Below are positions 21,762 to 34,112 of a DNA stretch of 64,000 nucleotides, piece after piece. Position 1 is the first letter of the stretch. Each line of letters opens with the position of its first letter. The notes below the pieces were generated by a model that saw only the letters and a program-made list of their open reading frames with translations, ran no database searches and was not told the origin of the DNA. A program made the translations under genes and the position numbers. The stretch is from Blepharisma stoltei (lineage: Eukaryota > Ciliophora > Heterotrichea > Heterotrichida > Blepharismidae): the NCBI GenBank assembly GCA_914767885.1, contig CAJZBQ010000062.1, positions 861,001 through 925,000 on the forward strand, written 5' to 3'.

Positions 21762-22229
21762 ATGCTAAACGATAACGAGCTTCATATGCAGGTCCTGGCA
21801 GGTTTTCAAAGAGAACCTACAGTAACTGACAAATACGGTGTTCATTTTGAATACCAAGATCTATTTTCTCGACTTATGGAAGTTAAAATTGAAAGAGAAA
21901 GCAAAGCAAAAGCTTTGGATAGAAGAAGATCAGTACCAAAAAATTCCCAGTACAATAGATCGCAGCATTTAAATTCAATGCAAACTCAACCGCTTACCGA
22001 AAGAATAATGTATACAGAAATTAGTCAACCCAAAAAAAGGAAGCCATCTACCAATACAAAATACAGAATTCTACGTCCAAATAAATTTGAAATTTCAAAG
22101 AGAAGTATTTCTCTGTGAAGACATCTTGAAGCACTAAATATTGATCGAGGCGATATAAGAAATCGACCGAGGACAGCTTCTCGAAAAAGAATAAATTTAC
22201 ATAGAAAATCTATTGACCAAAACCAATAA
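21762..22229 (+). CDS. hypothetical basic protein
   Basis: 155 residues; one TGA is Trp (SLWRHLEAL), extending the frame to a TAA at 22227. Basic and Ser/Arg-rich towards the C-terminus (RNRPRTASRKRINLHRKS). No domain recognised. It sits 69 bases upstream of BUD23 on the same strand. Confidence 0.6.
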
Positions 22230-22298
22230 TTTGAAAATCTCTTTACAATATTTAATTTTCCATCAATTTAATTAAATTTTCCTAAATTTGCGATAAAT

Positions 22299-23114
22299 AT
22301 GAGCAGACCTGAAGAGATTGCTCCACCTGAGTACTTTTACAATGAAGAAGAAGCAAACAAATACACAACAAATTCCAGAATCATTGAAATTCAAGCAAAA
22401 ATGTCACAGAGAGCCATTGAGCTTCTGAATCTTCCTGAGCCAGGATGTCTGGTCCTTGATCTAGGATGTGGCAGTGGGCTGAGTGGGGAAGAATTGACTG
22501 AGTGTGGCCATTTTTGGATAGGGCTGGACATATCCAAAGCAATGCTTGATGTAGCCAGTGAAAGAGGCGTAGAAGGCGACATAATTTTATCAGATTTAGG
22601 AGATGGATTTACATTTTTGCCTGGGACTTTTGATGGGGCTATCAGTATTTCTGCTTTACAATGGCTTTGCAATGCTGAAAAAGCTGATCATAACCCGTAT
22701 AAAAGACTCGCTAAATTGTTTGAAAGTTTATATTCAGCTTTAGGACGAGGAAGGAGAGCAGTTTTTCAATTCTATCCAGCCCATCCACAGCAAATTGAAA
22801 TGATTACACAAGCTGCAGTAAAATGTGGATTTTTAGCTGATTTAATTATAGATTTCCCAAATTCCACCAAGGCTAAGAAATACTATTTAGTGCTTTATAG
22901 TGGAGCTCACCAAAACTACAAACAATTCCAACCCCTCGATGGGGATGACCAAGTAAAATTCTCAAAAAGAGATAAAACTCACAAAAAATCCAAAAAAATG
23001 CATAAGCACAGCAGAGAGTGGATTTTGGAAAAGAAAGCTAAGCAAAGAAAGCAAGGGAAAGAAGTCAGACACGATTCCAAATATACTGGAAGAAAAAGAA
23101 AAGATAAGTTCTAA
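22299..23114 (+). CDS. BUD23: 18S rRNA guanine-N7 methyltransferase BUD23/WBSCR22
   Basis: 271 residues, uninterrupted. The N-terminus [20 protein letters not shown], the SAM-binding motif [14 protein letters not shown] (about residue 51) and GLDISKAML are diagnostic of BUD23. The C-terminus is very basic ([18 protein letters not shown]), as in the family. With TRM112, BUD23 methylates a guanosine in 18S rRNA during small-subunit assembly. The neighbour IMP3 also serves small-subunit biogenesis. Confidence 0.95.
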   Translation: MSRPEEIAPPEYFYNEEEANKYTTNSRIIEIQAKMSQRAIELLNLPEPGCLVLDLGCGSGLSGEELTECGHFWIGLDISKAMLDVASERGVEGDIILSDLGDGFTFLPGTFDGAISISALQWLCNAEKADHNPYKRLAKLFESLYSALGRGRRAVFQFYPAHPQQIEMITQAAVKCGFLADLIIDFPNSTKAKKYYLVLYSGAHQNYKQFQPLDGDDQVKFSKRDKTHKKSKKMHKHSREWILEKKAKQRKQGKEVRHDSKYTGRKRKDKF

Positions 23115-23224
23115 TTTGGGTTTGCATCTAATTTTACCAATATTTTATGAAAATTTAAGCATTTTATTGAATATTTATATATAAAATACTTCGCAATATT
23201 TTGACCGTCAATTAAAAAAGTAAA

Positions 23225-23770
23225 TTATCCTAAAAGTTCATAATCATCAACTTTGTCATTATATTTCAGAACTTTTCTTTTAATTGAGCTTGTTTCAGAC
23301 CATGTCACGAAATCCTCATATGTCCTAGAAACATGAAAAGCAGGGTCTGTGATTACTTTTGGCCCAACACGAACATGGCCTTGCTCAATATACTTTACGG
23401 CATCTTTAGGTGTCTCTGCCATTCTTAGCTTGACCATGATGATTGGCAATCGTCTTCTGCAGAAGCTAGACACCGTCAATTTTTCACAGACAACAAGACT
23501 TCTCTTTGTATTAATCACTCCTTGTGCATAAAGTTTACTCAGCAAGTGTTCAGTCATTTCTATACGGAATGGATCATCGTCTTTCAGCTTTTTTATTTGA
23601 TTGACAAGCTTCGTCACATATCCACAAATTTTGTTGTATTTTATGTAATCTTCTCTGCGCTGTATGTGGTATCTCCTCATAACAGAAACTTCTCTGTCAT
23701 TTTCTGGCTTTCAGTTGAAAAAATTGACCTTTTTAAGTAGCTTTTGCTCATGGAATTTTAGCTCACGCAT
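23225..23770 (-). CDS. IMP3: U3 snoRNP protein IMP3
   Basis: 181 residues. The start at 23770 (MRELKFHEQKLLKKVNFFNW) is the family start; the Trp in FFNWKPEN is a TGA. VMRRYHIQRREDYIKYNKI and the S4-like RNA-binding part (CRRRLPIIMVKLRMAETPKDAVKYIEQGHVRVG) match IMP3, which acts in the U3 snoRNP during 18S rRNA processing. It converges tail-to-tail with BUD23. Confidence 0.95.
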
Positions 23771-23868
23771 ATTCTATTATTATATCTTAGAAAATTATCT
23801 GCTAATAGTTAAAATGGAGTATAAAGTAAATTGTAAATAATCACATATCAATAATTATAAAATGAAAT

Positions 23869-24774
23869 ATGAGTAAACTTAGACTGAAGGAAAACCAAGA
23901 AAATTCTGATGATAGCAAATATTTGTTTACATTTTCACGAGGATGGAATCATGATGATAGAATTGGAATCCATATTTTAGATGTTGAAAGTAGAGTCGAA
24001 CAAAAATATTCCATAAAGTTTCCGAGACAGACATTATTTATGCCTTCTATAGTTCGTCTGCCAAATAATGAATTAGCATGCTTTGGCTGCTTTGTATCAG
24101 CTACTTATACTAATGGTGTCCTATACAGAGATAATATTGAAAGTTTTATATGCATTATTAATTCATTGACAATGAAAATAACAAGAAAGCTCACTTTTCC
24201 TGGAAGGCATCGTGCAGGATGTACGACTGTGTTCATAAAGGGCTATGTTTATATCATTTGCCTGCCTCATAATGATACCATTTATACTTTATTGAAATAT
24301 GATTTAAGCAGAAATAGTTTAAAAAAGCTAGCTCGGCTAAAGCTAGGGAGTTATTCGTTAAATCTTCTTAGCTTTGAAGACAATATATTGATAGGATCTA
24401 ATGATCGGAATGCTTATATATATGATTTATACTCAAATAGCTATTCAGAAATACCTTTAATAGCGTTTTATGGGCATAAGGTATTTATTTCTTCAAAAGG
24501 AAGAGCATATTATTTAGAATTTGAAGGATTCATTTATGAAAGCGGCTTTAAGAATCCTTATATTTGGAATAAAGTTAAAGATTTTAGCCCAAAATATAAA
24601 ATAAATAATATAATCGATGTGACATGAGTGTATTATAATGGCTTGATATTTCTAAGAAATTGTATAAAGACTATGAAAGGATATGAACCAGAAGAATTTT
24701 ATCTAGAGTTCAACTTAGACTGTAAGGATATTCAAAGAATAGACATTAGCAAGAAAAAATGCAATTTGTTTTAA
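23869..24774 (+). CDS. kelch-like beta-propeller protein
   Basis: 301 residues, ending KKCNLF. Repeating beta-strand units such as FTFSRGWNHDDRIGIHIL, PSIVRLPNNELACFGCF and SFEDNILIGSNDRNAYIYDL suggest a kelch-type propeller, though repeats are degenerate. One TGA (VTWVYYNG) is Trp. Such proteins are numerous in ciliates. No specific function inferred. Confidence 0.6.
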
Positions 24775-25121
24775 TTTTTTCTCTGAGAGGAGTTTATTCA
24801 TGTACTTCTTATTTGTTACAATTAAAATTGCAATAAATGATTCAAATAGCATATTTAATAATACCAAGAAGCATAATGAGTAAATTGAAGTAAATAAAAA
24901 GAAATTTTCAATAAACTAAGCTTTCTTGCTTAAACATTTTACAATAAAACACAATATTTGAAAATTCTATTTATCTTTTCTTTTTATGCATAAAGCAGTC
25001 TCTTTATATTAGTTTTTCCCTAGGAAAGCCAATAAAATCTCCAATTTTCTCCAAAATGTGCAAAATTTAGTCTATAATTTGTTCTAATTTTATATAGAAA
25101 TTAAATAAAAAGTTGCATAAA
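24775..25121. other. intergenic spacer
   Basis: 347 bp of AT-rich sequence between two converging genes. No feature seen. Confidence 0.5.
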
Positions 25122-25554
25122 TTATCTCCATGGATACATGCTTTCTCTGCTATACACTTCTCTGTGCTCTTGGCACACAGCTAATGGGCCGCAAAATAAG
25201 TGCGTAATGCAATCCCCCACGCACGATCCATCAATTAAATATCGATCTCTCACTTTCTTTCTATTTATAGCCGCTCCGATGCAGCATGCTAAAACCGAAC
25301 AGCAAAAAGCGTGATAGCAAGAGTCTCCTGTAGCCTTGCTAACAGTTAAAGCTTGATATATACTCTCTTAATTAACCATATTTTTAAAACTCAAATAATT
25401 CATATTTTTTTTAAATTTATGTTTAAGCTCAGATTATTCTAATAAAATATATACAGCTTCCTCCTGGACATATCAAGCACACTATCATGCAGCTTGATAC
25501 ATCACTAAAGCATCCGCAAAGTGGCTGTTCCCACCGTATCACATTTCTCGGCAT
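25122..25554 (-). CDS. PLAC8-family cysteine-rich protein
   Basis: 113 residues once a 91-bp IES is removed (342 coding bases). It starts MPRNVIRWEQPLCGCFSD. The PLAC8 signatures are CLICPGGSC near the N-terminus and, after the IES, ACCIGAAINRKKVRDRY, then GSCVGDCITHLFCGPLAVCQ, followed by EHREV. Family members are small membrane-associated Cys-rich proteins (plant cadmium-resistance and cell-number regulators; animal PLAC8). The IES breaks the ORF, so both halves are short. Confidence 0.85.
25359..25449. other. 91-bp TA-bounded IES in the PLAC8 gene
   Basis: TATATA-type boundaries; the TA pair 25359-25360 and 25450-25451 gives GGSCIYQALTVSK in frame. The exact position is ambiguous by two or four bases because of the TA repeats. 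Confidence 0.7.
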
Positions 25555-25581
25555 ATAAATTATTAGAGAAACTATCTTAAA

Positions 25582-27479
25582 TTATGCGGTAAATCTTTCC
25601 TCAACTTTATCAATTCTCAGCCTCTTCCCATAATTCATGTTATGCACATAAGTATAAAAGTAAGGAAATTCTTGAATGGCCGCCCACAGTCTTGGAGGTT
25701 TGTCTTCCATAAAATGAATTTTTTTAATAAGCACGTACATCGGCCTTAAATTATTTTCTTTGAAAGCATAAAGACACTCAACAGCCCTGTCTGTGTCTCC
25801 AGTTTTCAGTGTGTTTTGTAGATAGCTATTAAGTATATACATGTCTGGCTTGAGTTTCTCGACCACAAACGAATCTCAAAGCCTGAAAACTATTTTAGGC
25901 TCATTAAGGAGTGTGTACATTTCCATTAAGGCTCTGTATTCTTCCTTCTCTTTTTTAAAGCCATATTCATCATAAATAGGAAGGACCATATCTTCAGCTT
26001 GGTGCTCTCGGAATGCTTTGCAGTGAACGGTGAGGAGGGAGCACACTACATGTTTTTCAACCATGCCTTTTTCTTCACATTGTCTAAATAACTCTCAGCT
26101 TTCTTTAATAAAAATATCTTTCGCGTTTTCTGTTGCATTTACACAAGCTTCTGCATAGGTCCTTAATAGCAAATTATAGAAGGTAGGAGTCATTTCAAGT
26201 CCGGCATTTTTCATATCAATAAGTGCATGCTGGGCAGACACTAAATCACCAAGCCTTGAGCAAGCTGTTAGAACTCCTTTAATTGTGTCACTATCAATTT
26301 GTATGAACAGCCCTTTCATTCGTCTATAAATGTCAAGTGCTTCTTCAGCATAATCACGCCTTTTTCCGAGTGCAAAAATAATTGCATTATAATGAAAAGC
26401 AACGTCTTTAAACCCAAGTGATTGCAAATCATCCCATAGTCTTTTAATCCCCTATATTATTAGCAAAAATAAAAAAATATAAGATCTTTCTGATAGAGTT
26501 TTAGTGAATGCTTTTGGCAAAAAAAAAACAAAAACATACTTTTAATTATAGTTTTTTAAATAAAATTTAATTCAAAAAACCCCTTATCTCAATCATTTTT
26601 CATTCTAGTTGAAATTTTTTGAGATTAGTATAATAAAATTAAAATATGATTTTAAAGCCTAATACAGATAATAATAATTATAAACAAAAAATGTAGACCA
26701 TCAATAGGAAATTTAGCATATTCTGCTTCATAACACTTAGCACAAGCTTTAATTGCAGTACTGACCATATATTCATCAATTTCTACTTCAGTTTGCCTCT
26801 TTTTATATACTTCTACACCTTCTAAAGATCTGTCAGCCTTATCCAGAGCTCTTATTAAATTAGTCCAATCAGCAGCGGTGACCTTATACCCTTTTGCTTT
26901 TTTTTCGTTAATTAATGCTTGAACTTTGTCAGGATTTGCACAATTCGCATAGGTTGACAGTAGTGTGGTATACATGCTACCATCTGGGTGTCCTAAAGCT
27001 TCTACAGCTTTATCAAAAACTATTTCAGCCGTATCTGTGTCTTGGGCTTTTCCACTTGCAACCATTAACTGGATATAGGTATGCTTGTCAGGGGTGATGC
27101 CCATAATTTTCATTTTTTCCAATATCCCAAGAGCCTCATCGATTTTTCCTCGGCTTGCAAGCATTCGTATTAAGAGATTGAAATTTTCTAAATTGTACTC
27201 GCGATTGAGGAAAAAGCCTTCAAATGAAGCATCTAGGACTTCAAGAGCGTTAAAAGGAGTTACTTTGGCTTGGACTTCTTTGATGTTAAAAAATTCTTTT
27301 TGTATCTCTCTCTTTAAAGCTTCAGAGAGGGGAGGACTCTTTTTGGGCATGTTTGGCTTAACCAGCGCTACTGTGGTTTTCCCTGAGATCCTAGGCTTGA
27401 TCTCATTCATCTTTTGCCAGGCTCTCTTTGAGACAAACTTTTTAGCTGTAGAGCCTGCTTGCTTTATCACAGAAGACAT
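25582..27479 (-). CDS. pentatricopeptide-repeat protein
   Basis: 542 residues after removing a 269-bp IES (1,629 coding bases). PPR units are plain: FNLLIRMLASRGKIDEALGI, KMKIMGITPDKHTYIQLMVA, AFHYNAIIFALGKR and FYNLLLRTYAEA. Two TGA codons are Trp (SWELFR, LWDSFV). The basic N-terminus (AGSTAKKFVSKRAWQKMNEI) may be a mitochondrial presequence. PPR proteins bind organellar RNA in transcript processing or translation. Across the IES the frame joins EAEYAK to RLWDDLQSLGFK. Confidence 0.85.
26445..26713. other. 269-bp TA-bounded IES in the PPR gene
   Basis: Boundary repeats TAAA on the coding strand (TA at 26445-26446 and 26714-26715). Excision restores YAKRLWDDLQ. AT-rich with no ORF, unique in the window. 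Confidence 0.75.
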
Positions 27480-27519
27480 TTATTTTCTTATTAATTTACT
27501 AAAACTCTATTAAGAAATT

Positions 27520-28487
27520 TTATGCGTAAAGTGGATTAAGTGAGTAGGTTTTATAGCTGTCGTAGCCCCATTCACTCTGCAGGACATAAGGATCTTCGAA
27601 AGTAATCCCTTCTCTTGTAACTTTGGCAAATTGGATCCTGTTGCTTGCTCTTGCGTCTCTGTACCAAAGAGTTCTCATGCAGCCTTCTACTAATTGTTTG
27701 GCTTCAGACTCGGTGAGATCAGGTCTCCAGTCATTTCCCAAAAGAGGCTTACAAAGATGTGCTGCAAATCCAGTGGTAACGTAATCAGCTAGTACATGGG
27801 TGCCGTATAAATCTAAATAAGCTAACTCCCCTCTGTGAGCGAAAAAAAAACCATTGAAAAAATCCCTATTTTTTTGATAAAAACCCACCTTCCTATAGCG
27901 AACAAAAAAATTTTTATGAAAAAATAGATATATAAGTAATAATTAGTATAATGAAATCTCTAGCTAATTCTATTTGATTTAAACAGCTTGCTTTTAAGAC
28001 ATATATTTTACAAATTAATATTTGCTTTCAAATTATTTCGAATTGGTATTATTTAAATTTTGAAAAAAATAACTATAAAAGTTATGTGATCACAGAGGAG
28101 GAGGAGTAAGTATTGTTGACCATTGATAATTCCTGCTATGGCTACTGAGTTGTAGAGAGGGTTTCCTTTATTTCGCTTCCCATAGAGAATGGAACTAAGA
28201 TAAGACGCATAGTGAGCTGCGCTGAGACTGATGTTGTCGTGCTGGATGAAGTCTTCTTGTTCCTTTTCTCTGAGCAGCCTTATGATTTCTTGAAAATCGG
28301 AGTATTCGCCGCTTGCACCAATCAAAGTGGAATTTCCAATCGCGGCCATCCTTGGAATATTCTTGTAACGAGCCATAGAGCCAAAAGAAGCAAGTGTATC
28401 AGTGCACATCAGGATCCCATCGGCGTATTTGATAGCAATAACACTTGCACCGACTATAATTGGGTCAACAGTATGGTTTAGAGCCAT
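27520..28487 (-). CDS. PSMB4: 20S proteasome subunit beta type-4 (beta-7)
   Basis: 227 residues after excision of a 284-bp MITE. The segments DTLASFGSMARYKNIPRM, GASGEYSDFQEI, YGKRNKGNPLYNSV, CMRTLWYRDARASNRIQ and the C-terminus fit the non-catalytic beta-7 subunit. The MITE lies between GQQYL and AYLDLYGTHVLADY. No long propeptide is visible before VDPIIVGASVI, so it may be short here. Core particle of the 26S proteasome. Confidence 0.92.
27826..28106. mobile_element. family A-like MITE/IES in PSMB4
   Basis: CTCCCCTCTGTGAGCG...GAGGAGGAG with TAA on both sides (27823-27825, 28107-28109). Subterminal ACCTTCCTATAGCGAAC resembles other family A members. Excision leaving one TAA restores the frame. 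Confidence 0.85.
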
Positions 28488-28667
28488 TTTATTACAATTC
28501 CGTGATTAAGATCATAGCAATAGTTTCTATTAGAAGTTATTAATCCACTATTAAATATTCTCTTATTCTCATGATTGAGCTCTATTTTTGGCTTTAATTT
28601 TTATGCATGAGTCCTCTAAATTGCATATAATTGTAATAACCTAACTTTATATTGATTTAAATGCAAT

Positions 28668-29063
28668 ATGTTAAATATGTATAGAAGTTTTTCTCATACT
28701 ATAACGTTACGCAGAAGTCGACAGGAAATAATTGCTGATGCTGAAACTCCTCATTTTAAGAAAAAGATCAAAATACCTCGGCCAAGCAGCAAGGAGAGAT
28801 CTAGACGCCAGATTGTGAGTTTTTGTAAAGAATATGAAAAAACGTTTAGAGAACCGATTCAAGTGCAGTTTGGAGGGAAAAAAAGCTTGCCAGAATCTTA
28901 TAGTGTTTATAATGTGCCATTAGTAATTGAATCTTACTATGATCAAAATGAAATTCCTCATCGCAGCTCTAGAATGAAGCTTGAAGAACTGCAAAAAAAT
29001 TCTTTTATAAATGCAAAAGTTGAAGCCCCACAGTGGAGAAAACTAGACCAAACTCAAGCATAA
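28668..29063 (+). CDS. hypothetical basic protein
   Basis: 131 residues (or 128 from the second Met). Basic middle part (KKKIKIPRPSSKERSRRQI), no recognised domain, no interruptions. Upstream of TAF2 on the same strand with a 283-bp spacer. Confidence 0.55.
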   Translation: MLNMYRSFSHTITLRRSRQEIIADAETPHFKKKIKIPRPSSKERSRRQIVSFCKEYEKTFREPIQVQFGGKKSLPESYSVYNVPLVIESYYDQNEIPHRSSRMKLEELQKNSFINAKVEAPQWRKLDQTQA

Positions 29064-29346
29064 GTTAATTCAAATCTTTTTCATCTGAAAATATCTTTTT
29101 TGATTAACTGAAATCCAAAAATTAAATCACAAATTCTATTTCTTTATTTTAGTCGCTTTCTCTATCATAATTTAACTATATAAATCAAAATCCTAATAGA
29201 AAAAGCCCACTCATTTTATTTAAAGTTTTTTGGGGGTAATTTATTAATAATTTCTAATGATGAAATCCTATAATGATCTCTGATTGAAAATACACTTGAC
29301 CTGATTATCAATAAAATTTCATTTAATTGTATAAAAATTATTAGAA

Positions 29347-32300
29347 ATGTACACTGTAGCAAAGCAGCAAGTCCAGCTATCTATTGATCCAGAAGCAAAG
29401 CATGCAAAAGGCCTGACCCGTATATTTTACACGCTTAATTCTTCCATAAACTCTCAGCCTCAAGCAATAAAATTCTCAATTTTCGCTAAAGAGCTCCAAG
29501 TGAGCAAAATTTGGACAAAAAACAAAACACAAATTCCTTTCCTCTACCCAAATGCGGTCAGCCAGGCTAACATGCTAGGCGAAGCCTTAGAAAATACCAG
29601 AGATTTCAAAGACCTTACAGAAATGCTTTATGTTGCCTGGGATTACGAAAACGAGCTAGGAGGACTTCTGAATTTCGTGTTGCCAGAAGACGTTGTCCGT
29701 GGGAAAAGTGAAATAGCTGTATATATAGAGTACACAATTTCTAGCCCTGCTGGAGGTCTCCGCTTTTATTTCTCAGAAGGAAAATCCATCATGCTAACCG
29801 ACTCTTTGCATGAAGCCAAAAGATATTGGATGCCTTGCTATGACACAATCCAAAGCAAATATGATGTAGAGCTAGAGCTGCAGGTCCCCAAAGGATACTA
29901 TGCTATTTCTTCAGGAGACTTAACAGGGCTAATAGAAGAAGGAAATAATCATTCTTTTCAGTACAAAATCAGCACGTTTGTTGATGCCATTGGGTTCTGT
30001 GTAGCCCCTTTTAATATTTTTATACAAGACACCACCCATTCTAGCATAGCTCACTACAGCTTTGAAGAACCTAACCAGCAGAATCGCCAAAAAGATTTGA
30101 GGTATACCATAAACAACCCTTATTTCTCATATGGGAACATAATTACTTATCTTACAGAAATGATTGGAAGCCAGCTGCCTTATAAGTCGCACAAGGTCAT
30201 TTTTTTGCCAGACTTAGGGGAGTCTTTATGTTTTGCAGGGCTTAACATTATTGATGTGAAATACCTTATCAATGAAACTATGCATGAAGGGATTAATGCA
30301 GCTGCAAAAGAACTTATAAGGACTTGTTGTTTTAACTGAATGGGCGCCACATTTCGAATGATGACTTGGGCTGACTACTGAATGATTATTGGGCTAAAAG
30401 ATTATTTAGCTAGAAGCTATATTGGCGACCGACAAGATGGGAACTGGTTGAAATTTGATATCATGAAAAAGGTTAAGCGGTATTGCTCATATGTGGAAAA
30501 AGGCTTAGAAGTCAGGCCGCTTTGCTCTTTATACTTCTCTCATCCTAATGAGTTGAAAACAGACCGCGTTTACAAGCTAAAAGCAGGGCTGATTTTCCAC
30601 ATGATAGAAAGCAAAGTAGGGAAAGTTCACATAAAAAATGTAATCCAGACACATTTGAATACACGATGTGCTACACATGAGCTGATTAAAACCCTAAAAA
30701 AGCACTGCAAAGTCAGCTTTAAAGAGTTTGCCAAAACTTGGATATATGGGACTGGAGCACCACTTCTTCAATGTAAATTTACACACAATAAGAAAAATAA
30801 TGCACTTGATCTGGAAATCCAACAGACACCACTAATGAACACTTATTTAGAGTCTTTGGCAAATAAGCAGTATGAAAGCTTAGGAAACTCAAACTATGAA
30901 GTCCCTGTGAGGCTAAATTCAATGAGGTTTTACAATGGACCATTAATTATAACGATTTATGAAACTGATGGATACGATATAGACAGCTTCCAAAGAGAAA
31001 TTAATGTAGAAGGAGAACACTTTTATACACAAATTCCTTGTAAAAAAAGGATAAAACGGCCAACCAATACAAAGAGAAGAGAGGAAACTGAAGAAGAAAA
31101 CGTATATACATAAAATGGAGACTTGAGCGAAACCAACCTCTTGATGCAATTTTCTTAACTTTATCGCCAAGGCGAACTAGGCGAGAAACCAGCCGAGATT
31201 CAGGTCTGATATGGGCTTATGCATATCTAGTAGATTTTGACTTACTTCCTGTTGTTGGAAGAAGTAGCCTGGAATTTCATTTTGATCTTAAAGGTTGACT
31301 TAGCCGTGATATCAAGGCTTGTATCCTGGATCCAGGGATTAAATTTTTTCCTGTAGCTACTTAGTGCAGGCAGACTAATCGTCAGATTCCAGGCTTTACC
31401 TGGATCAAGCTACTTCTCCAATAAGCCCGCAACACGCTGCAGAAATCCATAGTCCCGCCCACTCAACACCGAAGCCATACCAAGAAGGAAGCCTATCTTC
31501 ATTGTGCCCTCTCATTTTGCCCTGTCATGAGGTAGATTTAGAGAGGACGTTCAGGCACTCTCGCAGGCATATCATCATCTCATTCGTCTAAGCCGAGGTT
31601 AGTAGCGTCACAAAGCGGATGAACCATTATGGGTCCTTACTGGCTGCGTAACCAATAAGAATCTGCCTATCTTTAATTTAAGATTAAGAAGAAGAAAAAC
31701 TTTATAGGATGATGGAATGCCCTGTATTGTGGGTCAGGGTGGATCCAGATTTTCAGATTTTAAGAAAAGTTGATATTACACAGAGTGATTTTATGTGGAT
31801 TGAACAGATGAAAAAGGAGAGAGACGATGTGTTGGCTCAATATGATGCAATTAAAGCTGCGAAAAAAATTACGTCAGATTATGCGAATGTTTTGAATTTG
31901 CTAACTCCCCCTCTTTAAATTGGAACAAAAAATCCTGTTTAAAATCAATATTTTTATCTTTAATTTGTTTTAACAAATTTTTGCATAACTTTTGACAAAT
32001 AAATTGAGCACAATAGTTTGCATTTAATCTTTAAAACGAATTTCATAAAAATAGGTTTTTTTCTTCGTTAATATTTTTTAAAATTTTTAAAAAAATATAA
32101 ATTGAGCACAATAGTTTTGAGTTTTAATGAATTTTTATGAAGAATTAAATAAAAAAATTAATTGATTTAGTATGAAAACTGTTTAAATAATATTCTACTT
32201 TTGTCTATTAAATTAGGTCAATAAATATTTGTATTTTCAATTATAATTGTTTTTAAAAAAACATGTTAAATTGAGCACAGCAATTAGAAATTTTAATTTA

Positions 32301-33183
32301 TTTTTATAAAGAATTAAATAAAAAATTTAATCGATTCATTGTGTGAACTGTTTAAATAACATTCTGCTTGCTTTTGTCTATGAAATTAGCTAAACTTATT
32401 TTATAAAAATCAGATTTTTATTGATAAAATTTTCATATTTAATAACAAATTTAAAGGGGAAAGAGTCCCCCAAAAAATGCAAATTTTAACGATTTTTGTC
32501 CCAATTTAAAAGGAAGAGTAAATGAAATATTGGAAAATAAAAATTATTCTTGAATAAGCTGTTTGCATATTTAATGGGCAAGATTATTAGCATTTGATTT
32601 CAATTAAAATAAATAGGTATATTATTATAGAGTTAGAACAAGAGCAGCCAAAACGTTAGCTGCCATTAGTTACCCCATAAATGCTTATAAAGGGCTAGAT
32701 TATTTGATTTACTATTTCAAGAAAAACCATTATGAGCATGATTTACTTAAGCCCAACAATTTCACTTCTGCAGAGGAATACTTTGTTGACAAAGCAGTTC
32801 TGCAGAGTATAATAAAAGTAAATGATATGTCTTTAACTCACAACTATACAAGAATTAAAGTCAACTCTAGCTTTGTAGTTGAATTTTTAGCAGAAGTTTT
32901 ACGAAATAACGACAATTCAACTAATTTTTACGACGACTCACATTGGAAAGCAAATATTTTGCACGTGATTGCATCAACAACAAACCCTATCTACGTCGAC
33001 CAAATATTAGAAGAAATTACATGGAACTGCAAGCTAGATCTAGCGCTTCCTTCAAAGCAATATATCATTACCACGCAATGTTTAAAAGGATTGCTGAAAC
33101 TAAATACTCATCATAAAGTATTACTTGACCTAATTTGCCAGTTTTTCTTATATCATTATCTATTAAAATTGGTTCATAAATAA
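29347..33183 (+). CDS. TAF2: TFIID subunit TAF2, interrupted by three different inserts
   Basis: 852 residues once a SINE-like element (598 bp with its duplication), a 617-bp MITE and a 63-bp IES are removed. It has the M1-aminopeptidase-like fold without the zinc site: PAGGLRFYFSEGKSIML, KRYWMPCYDTIQSKYDVELE, and FAKTWIYGTGAPLL where aminopeptidases have a different helix. After the element, PVLWVRVDPDFQILRKVDI and QSDFMWIEQMKKERDDV are TAF2 hallmarks, and across the small IES YYYRVRTRAAKTL matches. TAF2 contacts initiator DNA in TFIID. Shorter than animal TAF2, lacking the long C-terminal tail. Confidence 0.92.
31101..31687 (+). mobile_element. SINE-like element S3 in TAF2
   Basis: 587 bp of higher GC than its surroundings, flanked by the 11-bp repeat GAAGAAGAAAA (31090-31100, 31688-31698). 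Joining the host across the repeat restores EETEEEKLYRMMECPVLW. Not similar to S1 in its 5' part. The repeat is simple sequence, so its role as a target duplication is slightly less sure. Confidence 0.7.
31905..32518 (+). mobile_element. family B MITE/IES in TAF2
   Basis: Left end CTCCCCCTCTTTAAATTG, right end CAATTTAAAAGGAAGAG, TAA on both sides (31902-31904, 32519-32521). Internal stretches around 32095-32165 and 32265-32345 repeat each other (AAATTGAGCAC..., GAATTAAATAAA...). Excision restores VLNLLNEILENKNYSW. Confidence 0.85.
32555..32617. other. 63-bp TA-bounded IES in TAF2
   Basis: TA at 32555-32556 and 32618-32619. It contains an in-frame TAA, and excision gives SWIYYYRVRTRAA, which matches the conserved FYRVR segment of TAF2. 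One of the smallest inserts in the window. Confidence 0.75.
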
Positions 33184-33240
33184 AATAAATATACCAAGAA
33201 GCTTTTATTGATTACAAGAAAATAGATTTTATTATTAATT

Positions 33241-34077
33241 ATGCACTGTATAGAAAAATTAGACTTCTACCCTCCAGAAATCCAATCAAAAATCCTCAAC
33301 TTTTTAATTTCTTACTCTATCAAGCAGCGGGCTTCAGCTAAGCTGATGTTCCAACTTATCCTCAAAAGAATAAAATCGCACCATGAGCATATCGTCCACT
33401 ATCTTGGCTCTCTATGATTCATATTAGAAAGCATCAGTTCCTCTACCGCCAACGACTCAATTTTAACAGAAATCAGGACCTCTGAAGAAATTCGAACAGT
33501 ATTATGGGACGTTTGCACTTCTCCTCTTTCCTCTGCAGACCATCGGCTTATGTTTGCTTTCTGAAGCATTTATCGCTATTATTTTCCAAGGTCCTGGAAA
33601 AATGAAGTCCTTGACCCAGCTTGGCGAGAAAAGCAAGACGCAGACAAAAACAATCAGCAAAGACTAGAAGCCATCGACATTTCTAAAGGCACCTGGGAAG
33701 ACTGGGCACAAGAGATCTTAAATCGTCTGGTAAGGCATGACTATTCAACCCCCTTTTTAGAGCCAGTTGACTACGTGACAGAAGGCTTATATGATTATCC
33801 TGAAATCGTGACCCATCCTATGGATTTTTCCACAATCCAGACTAAACTAAAAAGCCACGAATATTCCAATTTTTATAACTTTTCTGGAGATGTCAGACTT
33901 GTCTTTGATAATTGCAGGAGTTATAACGCTGAAGGCTGCGAGCTCTACCGCTATGCAGAAACTCTAGATGAGTGTTTTAGAGTACTATCAAGACCAATAG
34001 AAGAGCATTTAGGAAAAGGCCAGCCAGAAGTGAGGTTGAAATTAAGAATATTTGGAAGAGACGTTAAAGTTGAATAA
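33241..34077 (+). CDS. bromodomain protein
   Basis: 278 residues; the start at 33241 (MHCIEKLDFYPPEI) requires two TGA-Trp codons (GSLWFIL, AFWSIY). The C-terminal half is a bromodomain: helix Z around WEDWAQEILNRLVRHDYS, FLEPVDYVTEGLYDYPEIV, HPMDFSTIQTKL, then DVRLVFDNCRSYNAEGCELY with the acetyl-lysine-contacting Asn. The N-terminal half is helical and unrecognised. It lies 57 bases after TAF2; both could serve transcription. Confidence 0.85.
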
Positions 34078-34112
34078 CTAAAATTTATACTTTTTCTAAT
34101 GAAAGCGCATAT

